NCBI RefSeq assembly: GCF_001310815.1
Contig: NZ_BAZK01000006.1
Location: forward strand, 124,001-188,000
DNA length: 64,000 nucleotides
Reading direction: 5' to 3'
Source: Pseudovibrio denitrificans JCM 12308
Lineage (GTDB): Bacteria > Pseudomonadota > Alphaproteobacteria > Rhizobiales > Stappiaceae
In this document: in pieces, positions 8,495 to 17,399 of the stretch
Layout of the letters: the number at the start of each line of letters is the position of its first letter
Numbering within the stretch: the stretch's first letter is position 1
Translations under genes and position numbers: made by a program
Notes under the pieces: generated by a model
What the model was told of the DNA's origin: nothing
Seen by the model: the letters and a program-made list of their open reading frames with translations, nothing else
Database searches by the model: none

Positions 8495-9469
8495 ATGGAT
8501 ATTTTGACAGGTAGTTCGATTACCGTCCTCATACTGGTCGCTGTGATCATTTTTGTTGTATTTGCTGGCGCGAAAATGGTCCCTCAGGGTTACAACTATA
8601 CGGTTGAGCGCTTTGGTAAGTACCGGAAAACATTGCATCCGGGTCTTAACATCATCATCCCGTTTATTGATCAGGTTGGTCATAGGGTGAACATGATGGA
8701 GCAGGTGCTTGAAGTTCCGGCTCAGGAAGTTATCACCAAAGACAACGCCACGGTTACCGGCAACGGTGTGGCCTTCTATCAGGTCCTGAACGCGTCTCAG
8801 GCTTCCTACGAAGTGCAGGGCCTTCAGAATGCTATCCTGAATCTGACCATGACCAACATCCGTAGTGTTATGGGTTCCATGGTTCTCGATGAGCTGCTTT
8901 CCAACCGTGATGAGATCAACTCTCGTTTGCTTCGTGTGGTTGATGCGGCCTGTGAGCCTTGGGGCGTGAAAATCACTCGTATTGAAATCAAAGACATCAA
9001 TCCACCGGATGATCTGGTTGATGCGATGGCACGTCAGATGAAAGCGGAACGTGAGAAGCGTGCGGCAATTCTGGAAGCTGAGGGTGACCGTCAGTCTGAA
9101 ATTGCGAAGGCCGAAGGTGTCAAGCAGTCCCTGATCCTGGAAGCGGAAGGTCGTAAAGAAGCTGCCTTCAGAGATGCGGAAGCACGTGAGCGTATGGCAG
9201 CGGCTGAAGCTAAGGCGACTGAGGTTGTTTCCAAGGCGATTGCTGAGGGTGACATGGGTGCGATCAACTACTTTGTTGCCAACAAGTATGTTGAAGCGTT
9301 TGGTGAGCTTGCTAAATCTCCAAACCAGAAAACACTCATTCTGCCAATGGAAGCGACTGGCATGATCGGCAGCCTTGCTGGCATTGCTGAGATTGGCAAG
9401 GAAGCGCTGAAAGAGTCGCAGCAGCGTAGCTCCAGCCGTATCCCAAATACAGGTAGTTCAGAGGGCTAA
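8495..9469 (+). CDS. qmcA: SPFH/Band 7 domain membrane protein (QmcA/paraslipin type)
   Basis: 324 residues. One N-terminal transmembrane anchor (residues about 8-28) is followed by an SPFH domain beginning MVPQGYNYTVERFGKYRKTL. A long alanine/glutamate-rich coiled coil runs from about residue 175 to 255, and a variable tail ends in RIPNTGSSEG. Such proteins oligomerise into rings that organise membrane microdomains and modulate FtsH-type proteolysis. Its stop is five bases before the NfeD-like gene, the classical two-gene SPFH/NfeD unit, so the pair probably works as one complex. The symbol follows the E. coli orthologue and is less certain than the family. Confidence 0.9.
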   Translation: MDILTGSSITVLILVAVIIFVVFAGAKMVPQGYNYTVERFGKYRKTLHPGLNIIIPFIDQVGHRVNMMEQVLEVPAQEVITKDNATVTGNGVAFYQVLNASQASYEVQGLQNAILNLTMTNIRSVMGSMVLDELLSNRDEINSRLLRVVDAACEPWGVKITRIEIKDINPPDDLVDAMARQMKAEREKRAAILEAEGDRQSEIAKAEGVKQSLILEAEGRKEAAFRDAEARERMAAAEAKATEVVSKAIAEGDMGAINYFVANKYVEAFGELAKSPNQKTLILPMEATGMIGSLAGIAEIGKEALKESQQRSSSRIPNTGSSEG

Positions 9470-9474
9470 TCACC

Positions 9475-9942
9475 ATGCTTATTGAGCTGTTCCAAAACAG
9501 TATTGAACCCTGGGTCTGGTTTGCGTCCGGGCTGGTTCTTATAGGGCTGGAGTTGGCTGTGCCGGGCTCTTTCTTGATCTGGTTTGGGGCAGCGGCTCTC
9601 GTTGTTGGAGCTGTTGTCGCGTACTTTGATATCGATTGGCGCTGGCAGCTGGTGCTGTGGGGTGTTCTTTCCCTCGGCTTCCTTCTCGTTGGACGACGTC
9701 TGACCTCGAGAAACAACGATGGTGAGGGAGACCCTTATCTCAACAAGAGAGGCAGCCGGTATCAGGGGCGTGTGTTCGTGTTGAAGAAGGCACTGGCCCA
9801 CGGCAAAGGGACGCTTGAAATTGGTGATTCCGTCTGGCGTGTGAATGGGCCGGATCTACCAGCAGGTGCTCATGTGAAGGTCGTTGGCCAGGAAGGCACA
9901 ACGCTGATTGTGGAAGCAGCACCTGAAAGTGATGCAGCCTGA
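9475..9942 (+). CDS. NfeD family membrane protein
   Basis: 155 residues: three hydrophobic segments (about residues 15-35, 36-55, 60-78), then a soluble OB-fold-like C-terminal domain with the typical stretch GRVFVLKKALAHGKGTLEIGD and VWRVNGPDLPAG. This is the short NfeD form, which partners the SPFH protein encoded five bases upstream. The OB-like domain is thought to dock on the stomatin-like ring. The gene ends three bases before the stop of the convergent pomB. No lesion. Confidence 0.9.
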   Translation: MLIELFQNSIEPWVWFASGLVLIGLELAVPGSFLIWFGAAALVVGAVVAYFDIDWRWQLVLWGVLSLGFLLVGRRLTSRNNDGEGDPYLNKRGSRYQGRVFVLKKALAHGKGTLEIGDSVWRVNGPDLPAGAHVKVVGQEGTTLIVEAAPESDAA

Positions 9943-9945
9943 TCC

Positions 9946-10806
9946 TCACTGATATGGATTGAAGTCTGGTGGCAGCGGAGGTTCTTCTGCCATCAGCAAA
10001 ATAGAGATGCGGCGGTTCGCTGCAAGATACGGATCATTCGGGAAGAGGGGCTCCGTATCAGCTTTTCCCACCACAGAATGAATATTGTTGGACGGCAGGC
10101 CGTATTCGGAAAGAATCTGGCGCGCTGTGTTGGCACGATCTGCTGAAAGCTCCCAACCGGTTTCACTCGGGGAGGTGATCAACTGACCCGTGGTGGTATG
10201 ACCGGTGATGCGGACGCGGTTTGGCAGTTTGGCCAGAACCGGTGCCATCTTCGCCAGCAAGCGGCGGGTGATCTCATAGGGATATTTGGACCCCTCCGGA
10301 TACATTGAGCGGCCTTCCTGATCGACAATCAGGATGTTGAGGCCTTCGTCAGTTTCTTCAAGGATGATATTGTTTGAGATCTCGGTGATCTCTGGCATTT
10401 CCTGAAACGCCTGGCGCAGGGAAACTGCAGCCGTTGCAAACTGGCGTGGCTTTTCGATATCAGCTTTCTTGGTGGTGTGAGTGTTCGCTTCCGGGCCTTG
10501 CTTGCGTTTTTCTGGGTGACTTTCTGTAGCGAAATCGGCGTCGGTGATCTGCTTTTCGTAGGTGATGTCTTTCATGAAATCACGCAGAGGCACGCCTTCA
10601 ATTTCCAGAACGCCAGCGCGTTTCGTCACCTGCTTGATGCCGAAGGCGTCTTTGATGGAACCGGCAACAACCTGAAGCTTCTGTTTGTCCTGCACTGAGA
10701 ACGAGATGATCAGAACGAAGAAACACACGAGCAGGGACATTAAGTCCGCAAAGGTCACCATCCATCCCGGAGCGCCTGCGGGTGCTTGTTTTTTTCTGCC
10801 TGCCAT
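9946..10806 (-). CDS. pomB: Flagellar motor stator protein MotB/PomB
   Basis: 286 residues. A short basic N-terminus leads to one transmembrane helix, FADLMSLLVCFFVLIISFS, whose Asp21 is the ion-carrying residue. A periplasmic linker is followed by an OmpA-like peptidoglycan-binding domain (from about residue 150; RVRITGHTTTG, LSADRANTARQIL, ANRRISILL). The helix has the FADLMSLL pattern of PomB rather than the YADFMT pattern of E. coli MotB, which suggests sodium-driven rotation (inference). It is transcribed after pomA with a 24-base gap, so the two form an operon. Alternative name motB. Confidence 0.9.
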   Translation of the reverse strand: MAGRKKQAPAGAPGWMVTFADLMSLLVCFFVLIISFSVQDKQKLQVVAGSIKDAFGIKQVTKRAGVLEIEGVPLRDFMKDITYEKQITDADFATESHPEKRKQGPEANTHTTKKADIEKPRQFATAAVSLRQAFQEMPEITEISNNIILEETDEGLNILIVDQEGRSMYPEGSKYPYEITRRLLAKMAPVLAKLPNRVRITGHTTTGQLITSPSETGWELSADRANTARQILSEYGLPSNNIHSVVGKADTEPLFPNDPYLAANRRISILLMAEEPPLPPDFNPYQ

Positions 10807-10830
10807 GGTGTTTCCCCCTTACCGGAGTGC

Positions 10831-11601
10831 TTAAGCCGCTGCTTCGATCATGTCGCTGCGACCCTTTTCAGGGATGTAAGCCAGCAGCATTTCGCGGATG
10901 AGGGATGGGCTCTTGCTCTCACGGATCTGCAACACGCCATCAATCACGAGGGTCTGGTTGAGTTCTTCCTGCTCAAACTTGGAATCAAGTTTGTCTGCAA
11001 CCGGAATACACACCACGTTTGCGATGAGAGAGCCGTAAAGTGTCGTCAGAAGCGCGATCGCCATGGACGGGCCGATGGTCGATGGATCATCCATAGTCGC
11101 AAGCATCTGCACCAGACCGACGAGCGTTCCGATCATGCCGAAGGCCGGGGCAGAATCACCGAGTGCGCGATATACGCGCGCGCCTTCGTTCAGGCGGGTC
11201 AGGTAGAGGTCGCGTTCTTTTTCCATGGAGTCGCGAATGAGGTTGTAGTCGTAGCCATCAGCTACATACTGCATGCCTTTTGCGAGGGTTGGCTCTTCAA
11301 TCTCAACATTTTCGAGACCGAGCGGGCCTTCCTTACGAGCGGTTTCAGCGAGGTGAGCGATGTTTTCAACCAGCTCGCGTGGCTCGATCTTCTTGTGAGT
11401 GAAGGCGAGTTTTGCACCCATACCAAAGGCGCTCAGCAATCCATTTAAGGGAAACCTGACAAGCGTGGCTGCAAGTCCACCGCCGACAACGATCAGAATG
11501 GAAGGAAGGTCAACGAACTGGCTGAAGCTTCCGCCCAGAAAAATAGCTATCAGCACGGTTACGCAAGCAGCAATAACGCCGATGATCGTGGCTAGATCCA
11601 T
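10831..11601 (-). CDS. pomA: Flagellar motor stator protein MotA/PomA
   Basis: 256 residues with four transmembrane helices (about residues 5-22, 30-50, 145-170, 180-200). The start MDLATIIGV, the VDLPSILIVVGGG segment and the APAFGMIGTLVGLVQML stretch match PomA, and the length is that of PomA (about 253) rather than E. coli MotA (295). It forms the pentameric ring of the stator around two PomB subunits and converts ion flow into torque on FliG. First gene of a two-gene operon with pomB. The sodium preference is inferred from similarity only. Confidence 0.9.
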   Translation of the reverse strand: MDLATIIGVIAACVTVLIAIFLGGSFSQFVDLPSILIVVGGGLAATLVRFPLNGLLSAFGMGAKLAFTHKKIEPRELVENIAHLAETARKEGPLGLENVEIEEPTLAKGMQYVADGYDYNLIRDSMEKERDLYLTRLNEGARVYRALGDSAPAFGMIGTLVGLVQMLATMDDPSTIGPSMAIALLTTLYGSLIANVVCIPVADKLDSKFEQEELNQTLVIDGVLQIRESKSPSLIREMLLAYIPEKGRSDMIEAAA

Positions 11602-11746
11602 TTAGCTTACCCGAATGCACGCCTTTGATGAGGCAATTTAACTAGTATTAATTTGGGGTATTATGGCTAACCAAATCCTAATAAATGGGAAAAATCCGTT
11701 TGGGCAGAATAACGGATGTATTTCGGTGAGGGATGGCAGGAATCAA

Positions 11747-11779
11747 AAATGCCCGCAGATGAGGTCATCCCGGGCATTT
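11747..11779 (-). terminator. Rho-independent terminator downstream of kdsD
   Basis: On the minus strand AAATGCCCG / CGGGCATTT form a 9-bp stem with T residues after it, 24 bases past the kdsD stop codon. Confidence 0.8.
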
Positions 11780-11802
11780 GTCTGCTTTATTGTTGCGAGC
11801 GT

Positions 11803-12816
11803 TTAGGCTGCGCCGATCTTCAGAAGATCCAGTGTACGGATGATTCCAACCGGCTTGCCATCTTCGACGATGAACAGCGAGCTGATTTTCAGAGAGTTCA
11901 TCATCTCAAGAGCGGAAGGTGCCAGCAGAGTTTCTTCGATGGTCTTCGGATTATGGGTCATCACCTCTTCGACGGTCTTTTCAAGGAAATCCGGGCTGAT
12001 GTGGCGGCGCAAATCACCATCAGTGATGATGCCGATCAGCTTGCCAGCAGTATCTGTAACCCCGAGAACACCAAAGCCCTTTTGCGTCATCAGGACGAGA
12101 GCTTCTTTCATAAGCATACCCGACTGGGCCACAGGCAAATGATCGCCAGTGTGCATGATGTCTTTTACATGCATCAAGCTAGCACCAAGTTTGCCGCCCG
12201 GGTGATAGACCTTAAAGTCCTGAGCCGTGAAGCCTTTTGCTTCCAGAAGAGCAATTGCCAAAGCATCACCCAGTGCCAGCTGAATCAAGGTGCTGGATGT
12301 TGGTGCAAGTCCGTGTGGGCAGGCTTCCGGAACTTGTGGCAGGGTCAGGCAGATGTCAGAGGAAGATCCAAGCGCGCTGGATGCGTTGCGTGTTAGTGCA
12401 ATCAGGGGCACCTTAAAGCGGCGCGTAAAGCCCAAAAGGCTTGCAAGCTCTTGAGTCTCGCCAGACCAGGACAATGCAATCACAACATCATCTTCCGTGA
12501 TCATGCCCAGATCGCCGTGGCTTGCTTCGCTTGCGTGTACGAAGAAGGCTGGCGTGCCGGTGGATGCGAGTGTTGCTGCCAGCTTTGTGCCAATGATGCC
12601 GCTCTTGCCGATGCCGGACACAATAACGCGACCTTTGGAATGAGCGATGGTTTCTACCGCTTTGGTGAAAGGTTCTGCCAAACCGTTCGCCAAGCTCGCC
12701 TGAAGCGCGTCAAGCGCTGCAACTTCAGTTTCGATTGTCCGTGTAGCAGACTGGATCCACTCTTCTGCCGGGCGCAGCGGACGGTCTTCATGCGTTAGAA
12801 AAGATGGCATATGCAT
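11803..12816 (-). CDS. kdsD: Arabinose-5-phosphate isomerase (KpsF/GutQ family)
   Basis: 337 residues in the standard order: an SIS sugar-isomerase domain (about residues 45-180, with GIGKSGIIGTKLAATL and a SEASHGDLGMI loop), then two CBS domains (about 205-260 and 275-335). It interconverts ribulose-5-phosphate and arabinose-5-phosphate, the first step of KDO synthesis for lipopolysaccharide. Two in-frame ATGs lie six bases apart at the start; the upstream one is used. A minus-strand terminator follows. The next gene in the opposite direction encodes an outer-membrane barrel. Intact. Confidence 0.92.
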   Translation of the reverse strand: MHMPSFLTHEDRPLRPAEEWIQSATRTIETEVAALDALQASLANGLAEPFTKAVETIAHSKGRVIVSGIGKSGIIGTKLAATLASTGTPAFFVHASEASHGDLGMITEDDVVIALSWSGETQELASLLGFTRRFKVPLIALTRNASSALGSSSDICLTLPQVPEACPHGLAPTSSTLIQLALGDALAIALLEAKGFTAQDFKVYHPGGKLGASLMHVKDIMHTGDHLPVAQSGMLMKEALVLMTQKGFGVLGVTDTAGKLIGIITDGDLRRHISPDFLEKTVEEVMTHNPKTIEETLLAPSALEMMNSLKISSLFIVEDGKPVGIIRTLDLLKIGAA

Positions 12817-13058
12817 TGGGCATTACTTCTTAGCTTGGCTCTGATGAGCACTATGACGCTTTTGCAGCAAGATTCCTGCACTAGATAAGAGTGCATTGTG
12901 AACACTCTGGGGCAAGACTTGGTTTACCCTCTAGCAAATTTAAATTGAGAAAACAATCAAGGGTAGAGCGTCCTGTAGCAAGGAAACGTTAACCATGTTC
13001 GGCGAGTGTGGGGCTGGTTGAATTTCCTTCATTTGAAGGTGGATTGCTGGAATATTTT

Positions 13059-14570
13059 ATGCGGTTGCGCCCTGAGGTTTTGAGAGCTCTTCGAGCCAGG
13101 TCATGTCTGACCTGTGTTTTGATGCTGGGCGCTTTTTCTCTCCAAGATGCAGTTGCACAAACCAGCAATTTTGAGTTCCGCGAAAGCCTGTCCTTTGAAG
13201 ATGATCCGAGTTCTAGTTTTGAGCTTCCCTCTGAAACTGATGCTCAGCCATTTGAGCAGGAAGTCGAAGAAGGGCTCCAGCGGCCAAGCGCACGCCCTCC
13301 TGTTTCGACTGTTGGGCAGCAGCTGACCGGAACAAGCCGGAGCAGTCGGGCGCCCAAGTTTTCTGAAAGAGTGGAAGCCGTTTCGCGTTTGTCACGTCCT
13401 GTTGGTGGGGGCGGGATTGATGATGAAGGGGTCTTTGATGGAGAGACCGTTCAGGATCGGCCTGTTGGCATCCAACTGGGTTCTCTGCGTTTAACACCTT
13501 CATTTGATGCTGGTTTGGGCTGGACTGACAATGTCGAGCAAGCAAATGGCGGTACGCCTGATGGGTTCTATGAGGTTGATGCTGCTGTTGGTGTGGTTTC
13601 TGACTGGGAGCGCCATGAGCTTGGTTTGGAACTGCGCGGCAGCCTGCGGGCTTTCTTTAATGAACCTGACAACAACCAGCCTGTCATCACCGGACGCGGT
13701 AATGTTCGGCTTGATCTGAGTGATCTGACAGTTGCTGATGTTGAGGGTGTTTACTCCTTCTCTCGCGAAGAGCGGTCTTCTGCTGAAAACGAAGCGACAA
13801 CCGGACGGACCAACTCTGTTCAGGAGATTGGCGGGCGGTTCTCGTTGAGCAGGCAGGTTTCTGTTGTGCAGTTGCGTGGTGGCATTGGGGTCGACCGAAC
13901 GGTTTATGGCGGGCAGATGAGCAGCTCACAGCCGCGCGATAACACGGTGTTTGATGCAACCCTGCGCACTTCGTTTGATAATGGCGCGACGTTTGAACCG
14001 TATCTGGAAGGTGGCTTTCTGGTTCGGAAATACGATGAAGATTGCAGCGGTGATCCATCCTGTTTTGACAGAACTTCGCGCGGATACTTTGCCAAGGTTG
14101 GTATGAGCATTGACCGCGGGCCGAAGCTGCGTGGTGAGTTTGGTGTTGGCTATCGGGCCGAGTATCTGGATGATGATCGGTTGGATGCACTGCAGGGCTT
14201 CATTTTTGATGGTGCCTTTGTTTGGTCCCCGACACGCCGTGATACTGTGACTGTCAGTGGCGCGACCAGCTTTGCTGGCACAAACATCAGCGGAGCATCA
14301 GGTTCCATCCTTTATGCGGGGGATGTGCGGTATGCGCATCAGTTCACGCAGGATCTGGTTGGAGATGTTCAGCTTGGCTACACCTACAGAACGTATCAAG
14401 GGGTGGATATTGTTGAGCAGGAAGGAACCGGGTCATTCGGTTTGGTGTGGGCGTTCTCCAAGGATGCAGCGTTGCTTTCCCGCTATACATTCCGTGCGTT
14501 TGAGAGTTCCACTGCTGGTAGCAATTACACCAGCAGCCTCATAGAAGCGGGCCTTCGGATAAGACGCTGA
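13059..14570 (+). CDS. Outer-membrane beta-barrel protein (BBP2-like putative porin)
   Basis: 503 residues from ATG 13059. An in-frame GTG at 13008 would add 17 residues in front of the signal peptide, so the ATG is preferred. The signal peptide (hydrophobic CLTCVLMLGAFSLQ, cleavage after AVAQ) is followed by a low-complexity acidic/serine-rich region to about residue 110. The rest alternates polar and aromatic residues in amphipathic beta strands, with GRGNVRLDLSDL and EVGVGYRAEYLDDDR-type hairpins, and ends in an arginine-rich strand. This matches the BBP2_2 family found in exopolysaccharide and cell-envelope loci of alphaproteobacteria. Function unknown; export of polymer or adhesion are possibilities only. 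Confidence 0.72.
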   Translation: MRLRPEVLRALRARSCLTCVLMLGAFSLQDAVAQTSNFEFRESLSFEDDPSSSFELPSETDAQPFEQEVEEGLQRPSARPPVSTVGQQLTGTSRSSRAPKFSERVEAVSRLSRPVGGGGIDDEGVFDGETVQDRPVGIQLGSLRLTPSFDAGLGWTDNVEQANGGTPDGFYEVDAAVGVVSDWERHELGLELRGSLRAFFNEPDNNQPVITGRGNVRLDLSDLTVADVEGVYSFSREERSSAENEATTGRTNSVQEIGGRFSLSRQVSVVQLRGGIGVDRTVYGGQMSSSQPRDNTVFDATLRTSFDNGATFEPYLEGGFLVRKYDEDCSGDPSCFDRTSRGYFAKVGMSIDRGPKLRGEFGVGYRAEYLDDDRLDALQGFIFDGAFVWSPTRRDTVTVSGATSFAGTNISGASGSILYAGDVRYAHQFTQDLVGDVQLGYTYRTYQGVDIVEQEGTGSFGLVWAFSKDAALLSRYTFRAFESSTAGSNYTSSLIEAGLRIRR

Positions 14571-14634
14571 TTTTATGCGTTATTTAGAGTGCGTTAATTT
14601 TCAACGGACGCATCTAGTAAGAATTGACAAGCTT

Positions 14635-14669
14635 AAAAAGGGGTTTTGATTAAAAACGGCCTTTTTTTT
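14635..14669 (+). terminator. Putative terminator after the beta-barrel gene
   Basis: AAAAAGG pairs with CCTTTTT around an inner TTTT/AAAA stem, followed by a T-run. The stem is A/T-rich, so confidence is moderate. Confidence 0.55.
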
Positions 14670-14772
14670 ACCATGGTTGACAGTCATGGCAGTAATGCCT
14701 CCGAGGGCTAAGCAAAAAGACTGCGCGGCATGCGCTCAATAAACTCCCAATCGGGTGACTGGAGAAAGCTTC

Positions 14773-15990
14773 ATGCGATTTTCTTCTTTGCCAGCTGTCC
14801 TGTGCGCTGGGTTTCTACTTTTCAGTAGCTCCTACGGCTTTGCTCAAGGGAGTGATTTTCAAAAATGGATTGCAGGCTTCAAGCGGACTGCGGTTGCGCA
14901 GGGCGTGAGCCCTCAGCTCTATGATCGTGTGTTTAAGGGCATGACTCCTGATCCGCGGATCAAGAAGAGTGCTGAGAACCAGCCTGAGTTTACCCGTGCA
15001 ATCTGGCAGTATCTGGATAGCGCGGTCTCGCAGGATCGGGTGCTGCATGGCCGCCGGATGGTCGATGAGTGGGCTGGCTGGCTCGACAAGATCGAGAGCA
15101 AGTATGGTGTGAACCGCCATGTTGTGCTGGCGATCTGGGGCATGGAGAGCTCCTACGGGCGTATCCTAGACAATAAAGCGATTGTACGGTCTACACCACG
15201 GGCATTGGCGACACTGGCCTACAATGGTGGGCGTCGTGGGAAATATGCGCGCAAGCAGTTGGTTGCAGCGCTGAAGATTTTGCAGAACGGCGATGTTTCT
15301 CCGCAGCAGATGCAGGGTTCCTGGGCTGGTGCGATGGGGCATACGCAGTTTATTCCAACCACCTATCAGGCCTATGCGGTTGATATTACAGGTGATGGAA
15401 AGCGCGATATCTGGAATAGCATTCCTGATGCGTTGGCGTCGACAGCGGCTTATCTCAACAAGATGGGCTGGCAGTCCGGTCAGACCTGGGGCTACGAAGT
15501 CACCTTGCCGAAGAACTTCAATTATCGCCTGAGCAACCAGCGCAAGCAGCAGTCGCTTGCCAGCTGGAGCAAGCTGGGTGTTAAGCGGGCGAGTGGTTCG
15601 GACTTCCCTCGTGGCGGAGACATGGCACGGCTTTATACGCCTGCTGGGGCAAACGGCCCTGCGTTTCTGCTGCTCAAGAATTTTTACGTGATCAAGCGCT
15701 ACAACAACTCCAATGCTTATGCGCTTGGTGTGGGGCATCTTTCTGATCGCTTGCTTGGGCTATCCGGTTTTGTCGCGGAATGGCCGCGTGGGGATCGCCC
15801 CCTGACATTCAGTGAGAAGAAAGCACTACAGAAGCGTTTGAGTGAAATGGGTTATAAGCCGGGTGCCGTTGATGGCAAGATTGGCCAGAGGACCCGTCAG
15901 GCAATTCAGGCTTATCAAAAAGCGTCAGGACTTGTTCCAGATGGTCACGATTCAATAAAGCTTCTTAATAGGTTGCAAGGTAGAACATAA
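14773..15990 (+). CDS. Lytic murein transglycosylase, MltB/SLT_2 family, with peptidoglycan-binding domain
   Basis: 405 residues from ATG 14773, preceded by GGAGAA. The in-frame ATG 18 bases upstream is less likely. A signal peptide (VLCAGFLLFSSSYGFAQ) is followed by the SLT_2 catalytic domain with AIWGMESSYGRILDN, where the glutamate is the catalytic acid. The domain also carries GAMGHTQFIPTTYQ and the DITGDGKRDIWNSI calcium-site-like loop. A C-terminal PG_binding_1 domain (about residues 345-400; KKALQKRLSEMGY, GQRTRQAIQAYQ) anchors it to the wall. It cleaves glycan strands to 1,6-anhydro ends in the periplasm. The DUF459 gene starts 62 bases downstream and may be co-transcribed. Confidence 0.9.
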   Translation: MRFSSLPAVLCAGFLLFSSSYGFAQGSDFQKWIAGFKRTAVAQGVSPQLYDRVFKGMTPDPRIKKSAENQPEFTRAIWQYLDSAVSQDRVLHGRRMVDEWAGWLDKIESKYGVNRHVVLAIWGMESSYGRILDNKAIVRSTPRALATLAYNGGRRGKYARKQLVAALKILQNGDVSPQQMQGSWAGAMGHTQFIPTTYQAYAVDITGDGKRDIWNSIPDALASTAAYLNKMGWQSGQTWGYEVTLPKNFNYRLSNQRKQQSLASWSKLGVKRASGSDFPRGGDMARLYTPAGANGPAFLLLKNFYVIKRYNNSNAYALGVGHLSDRLLGLSGFVAEWPRGDRPLTFSEKKALQKRLSEMGYKPGAVDGKIGQRTRQAIQAYQKASGLVPDGHDSIKLLNRLQGRT

Positions 15991-16052
15991 TCGGGTTTCC
16001 TAATTGCAGGAAGCCAATGGTGGTGGTTGGTTCCTGCTGGAGACTCGCGGAT

Positions 16053-17213
16053 ATGCAACGATCCTTTTTGTCACTTGTGTTTGTAGCGCTGGTAAGCCTT
16101 TGCTTTGTCAGCGTTTCTGTTGTGCCTGTAGAAGTTGCAGCTCAGGTGCGCAGCAACAGTGCAAATGCGCCTAAGAAGGGTAACAAGTCGTTTTTCGGCT
16201 GGTTGTTTGGTGGCAGCAACAAGCGGATTGAGCAGGCGAATCCCTCCAAAAAGAAGCGCCGCAGAAGCAGTACCCGCAAAAATCGTAGTGGTGGCGTTGC
16301 CGTCGTGAACGCTCCGAAGATCGTCGAGAAAGAGAAAAGCAAGGACGCAAAGGTCCTGCTGGTTGTTGGCGATGATCTGGCGATGGGGCTGGCGGACGGT
16401 TTGAAGGCGGTTTACGCCGAAACTCCCTCCATCAAAGTGAAGAAGCTGGTTTATCCTCAAACCGGGCTTGTGGCGGTTAAAAAGCCGGATTGGCCGGAAG
16501 ATGTGGCTGCTTCTTTGAAGAATGAGGATGTTGGCCTCGTTGTTGTTGCTCTTGGTGCACGTGATAATCGGAATATCAGCGTTGTCGAGCAAGGGGTGAT
16601 TGATGGTCAGCCCGCGACTTATGCCGAGGAACTGCAGTTTCAGGGGGAGGAATGGAAGAAGGAATATCGCTTCCGGACCGCGTCTCTGGTGGCTGCTATT
16701 CGCAATGAGCAGTTGCCGCTGATCTGGGTTGGCCTTGCGCCTGCTGAGGAATACCTGACGAGTGCGAACTTCAGCTATCTGAATGACTTGTTCAAAGAGC
16801 AAGTGGAACCGGCTGGTGGTATCTTCGTTGATATCTGGGCAGCTTTTCAGGATGACAATGGCGAGTACACCACGCATGGTCCGGATGTGACCGGTAAGAG
16901 CAGGCGTTTGCGCTCGAAAGACGGTGTGTACTTCACATGGGCCGGATACCGGAAAGTGGCCTACTTTGTTGAGCGAGAGATTGCCCGCATTTTTGGTAGT
17001 GCGACGGCCTTCATTTTCGAAGGGGTCAAAGATGATCCCAACTTCATAGTTCTGACAGGCCGTTTGACCTCTCCTGAAACCAAGCTGATCGGGCCGGATG
17101 ACAAGGGTGGTAAAGCAGCGGCAGGGAGTGATCTGTTTAAGCTGACTGTATCTGGTGAAGCTCTGCCAGAAGTTTCCGGGCGGGCTGATGATACGCGCTG
17201 GACCGGATTTTAA
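16053..17213 (+). CDS. DUF459 family (SGNH-hydrolase-like) exported protein
   Basis: 386 residues from ATG 16053 (GGAG ten bases before); the longer GTG start lacks a signal peptide. An N-terminal signal or anchor (LSLVFVALVSLCFVSVSVV) precedes a lysine/arginine/serine-rich region (residues about 45-90). An SGNH-like core follows: VLLVVGDDLAMGLADGL (block I, with Asp in place of the usual Ser), VVVALGARDNR and DGVYFTWAGYRKVAYFVE (C-terminal block, where the usual histidine is not obvious). DUF459 proteins in rhizobia-like bacteria are uncharacterised and may bind or trim cell-wall sugars. The replaced nucleophile argues that catalysis differs or is absent. Confidence 0.75.
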   Translation: MQRSFLSLVFVALVSLCFVSVSVVPVEVAAQVRSNSANAPKKGNKSFFGWLFGGSNKRIEQANPSKKKRRRSSTRKNRSGGVAVVNAPKIVEKEKSKDAKVLLVVGDDLAMGLADGLKAVYAETPSIKVKKLVYPQTGLVAVKKPDWPEDVAASLKNEDVGLVVVALGARDNRNISVVEQGVIDGQPATYAEELQFQGEEWKKEYRFRTASLVAAIRNEQLPLIWVGLAPAEEYLTSANFSYLNDLFKEQVEPAGGIFVDIWAAFQDDNGEYTTHGPDVTGKSRRLRSKDGVYFTWAGYRKVAYFVEREIARIFGSATAFIFEGVKDDPNFIVLTGRLTSPETKLIGPDDKGGKAAAGSDLFKLTVSGEALPEVSGRADDTRWTGF

Positions 17214-17399
17214 TATCTGAAGTATTTTTTAGCGTGTAAGCGGTGAATATTAGCAGTCACTCAAGAAGAACTGCAAAAAATTAAATTTTATCGCTGTTTT
17301 TTTGAAAATACATGCAATTCACACGCTGCTGGTAGTGTTCTGTTTACATACATGGGTAACATTACTCACATTCAACTTATGGGTGAAGTGGGGCTTTTG

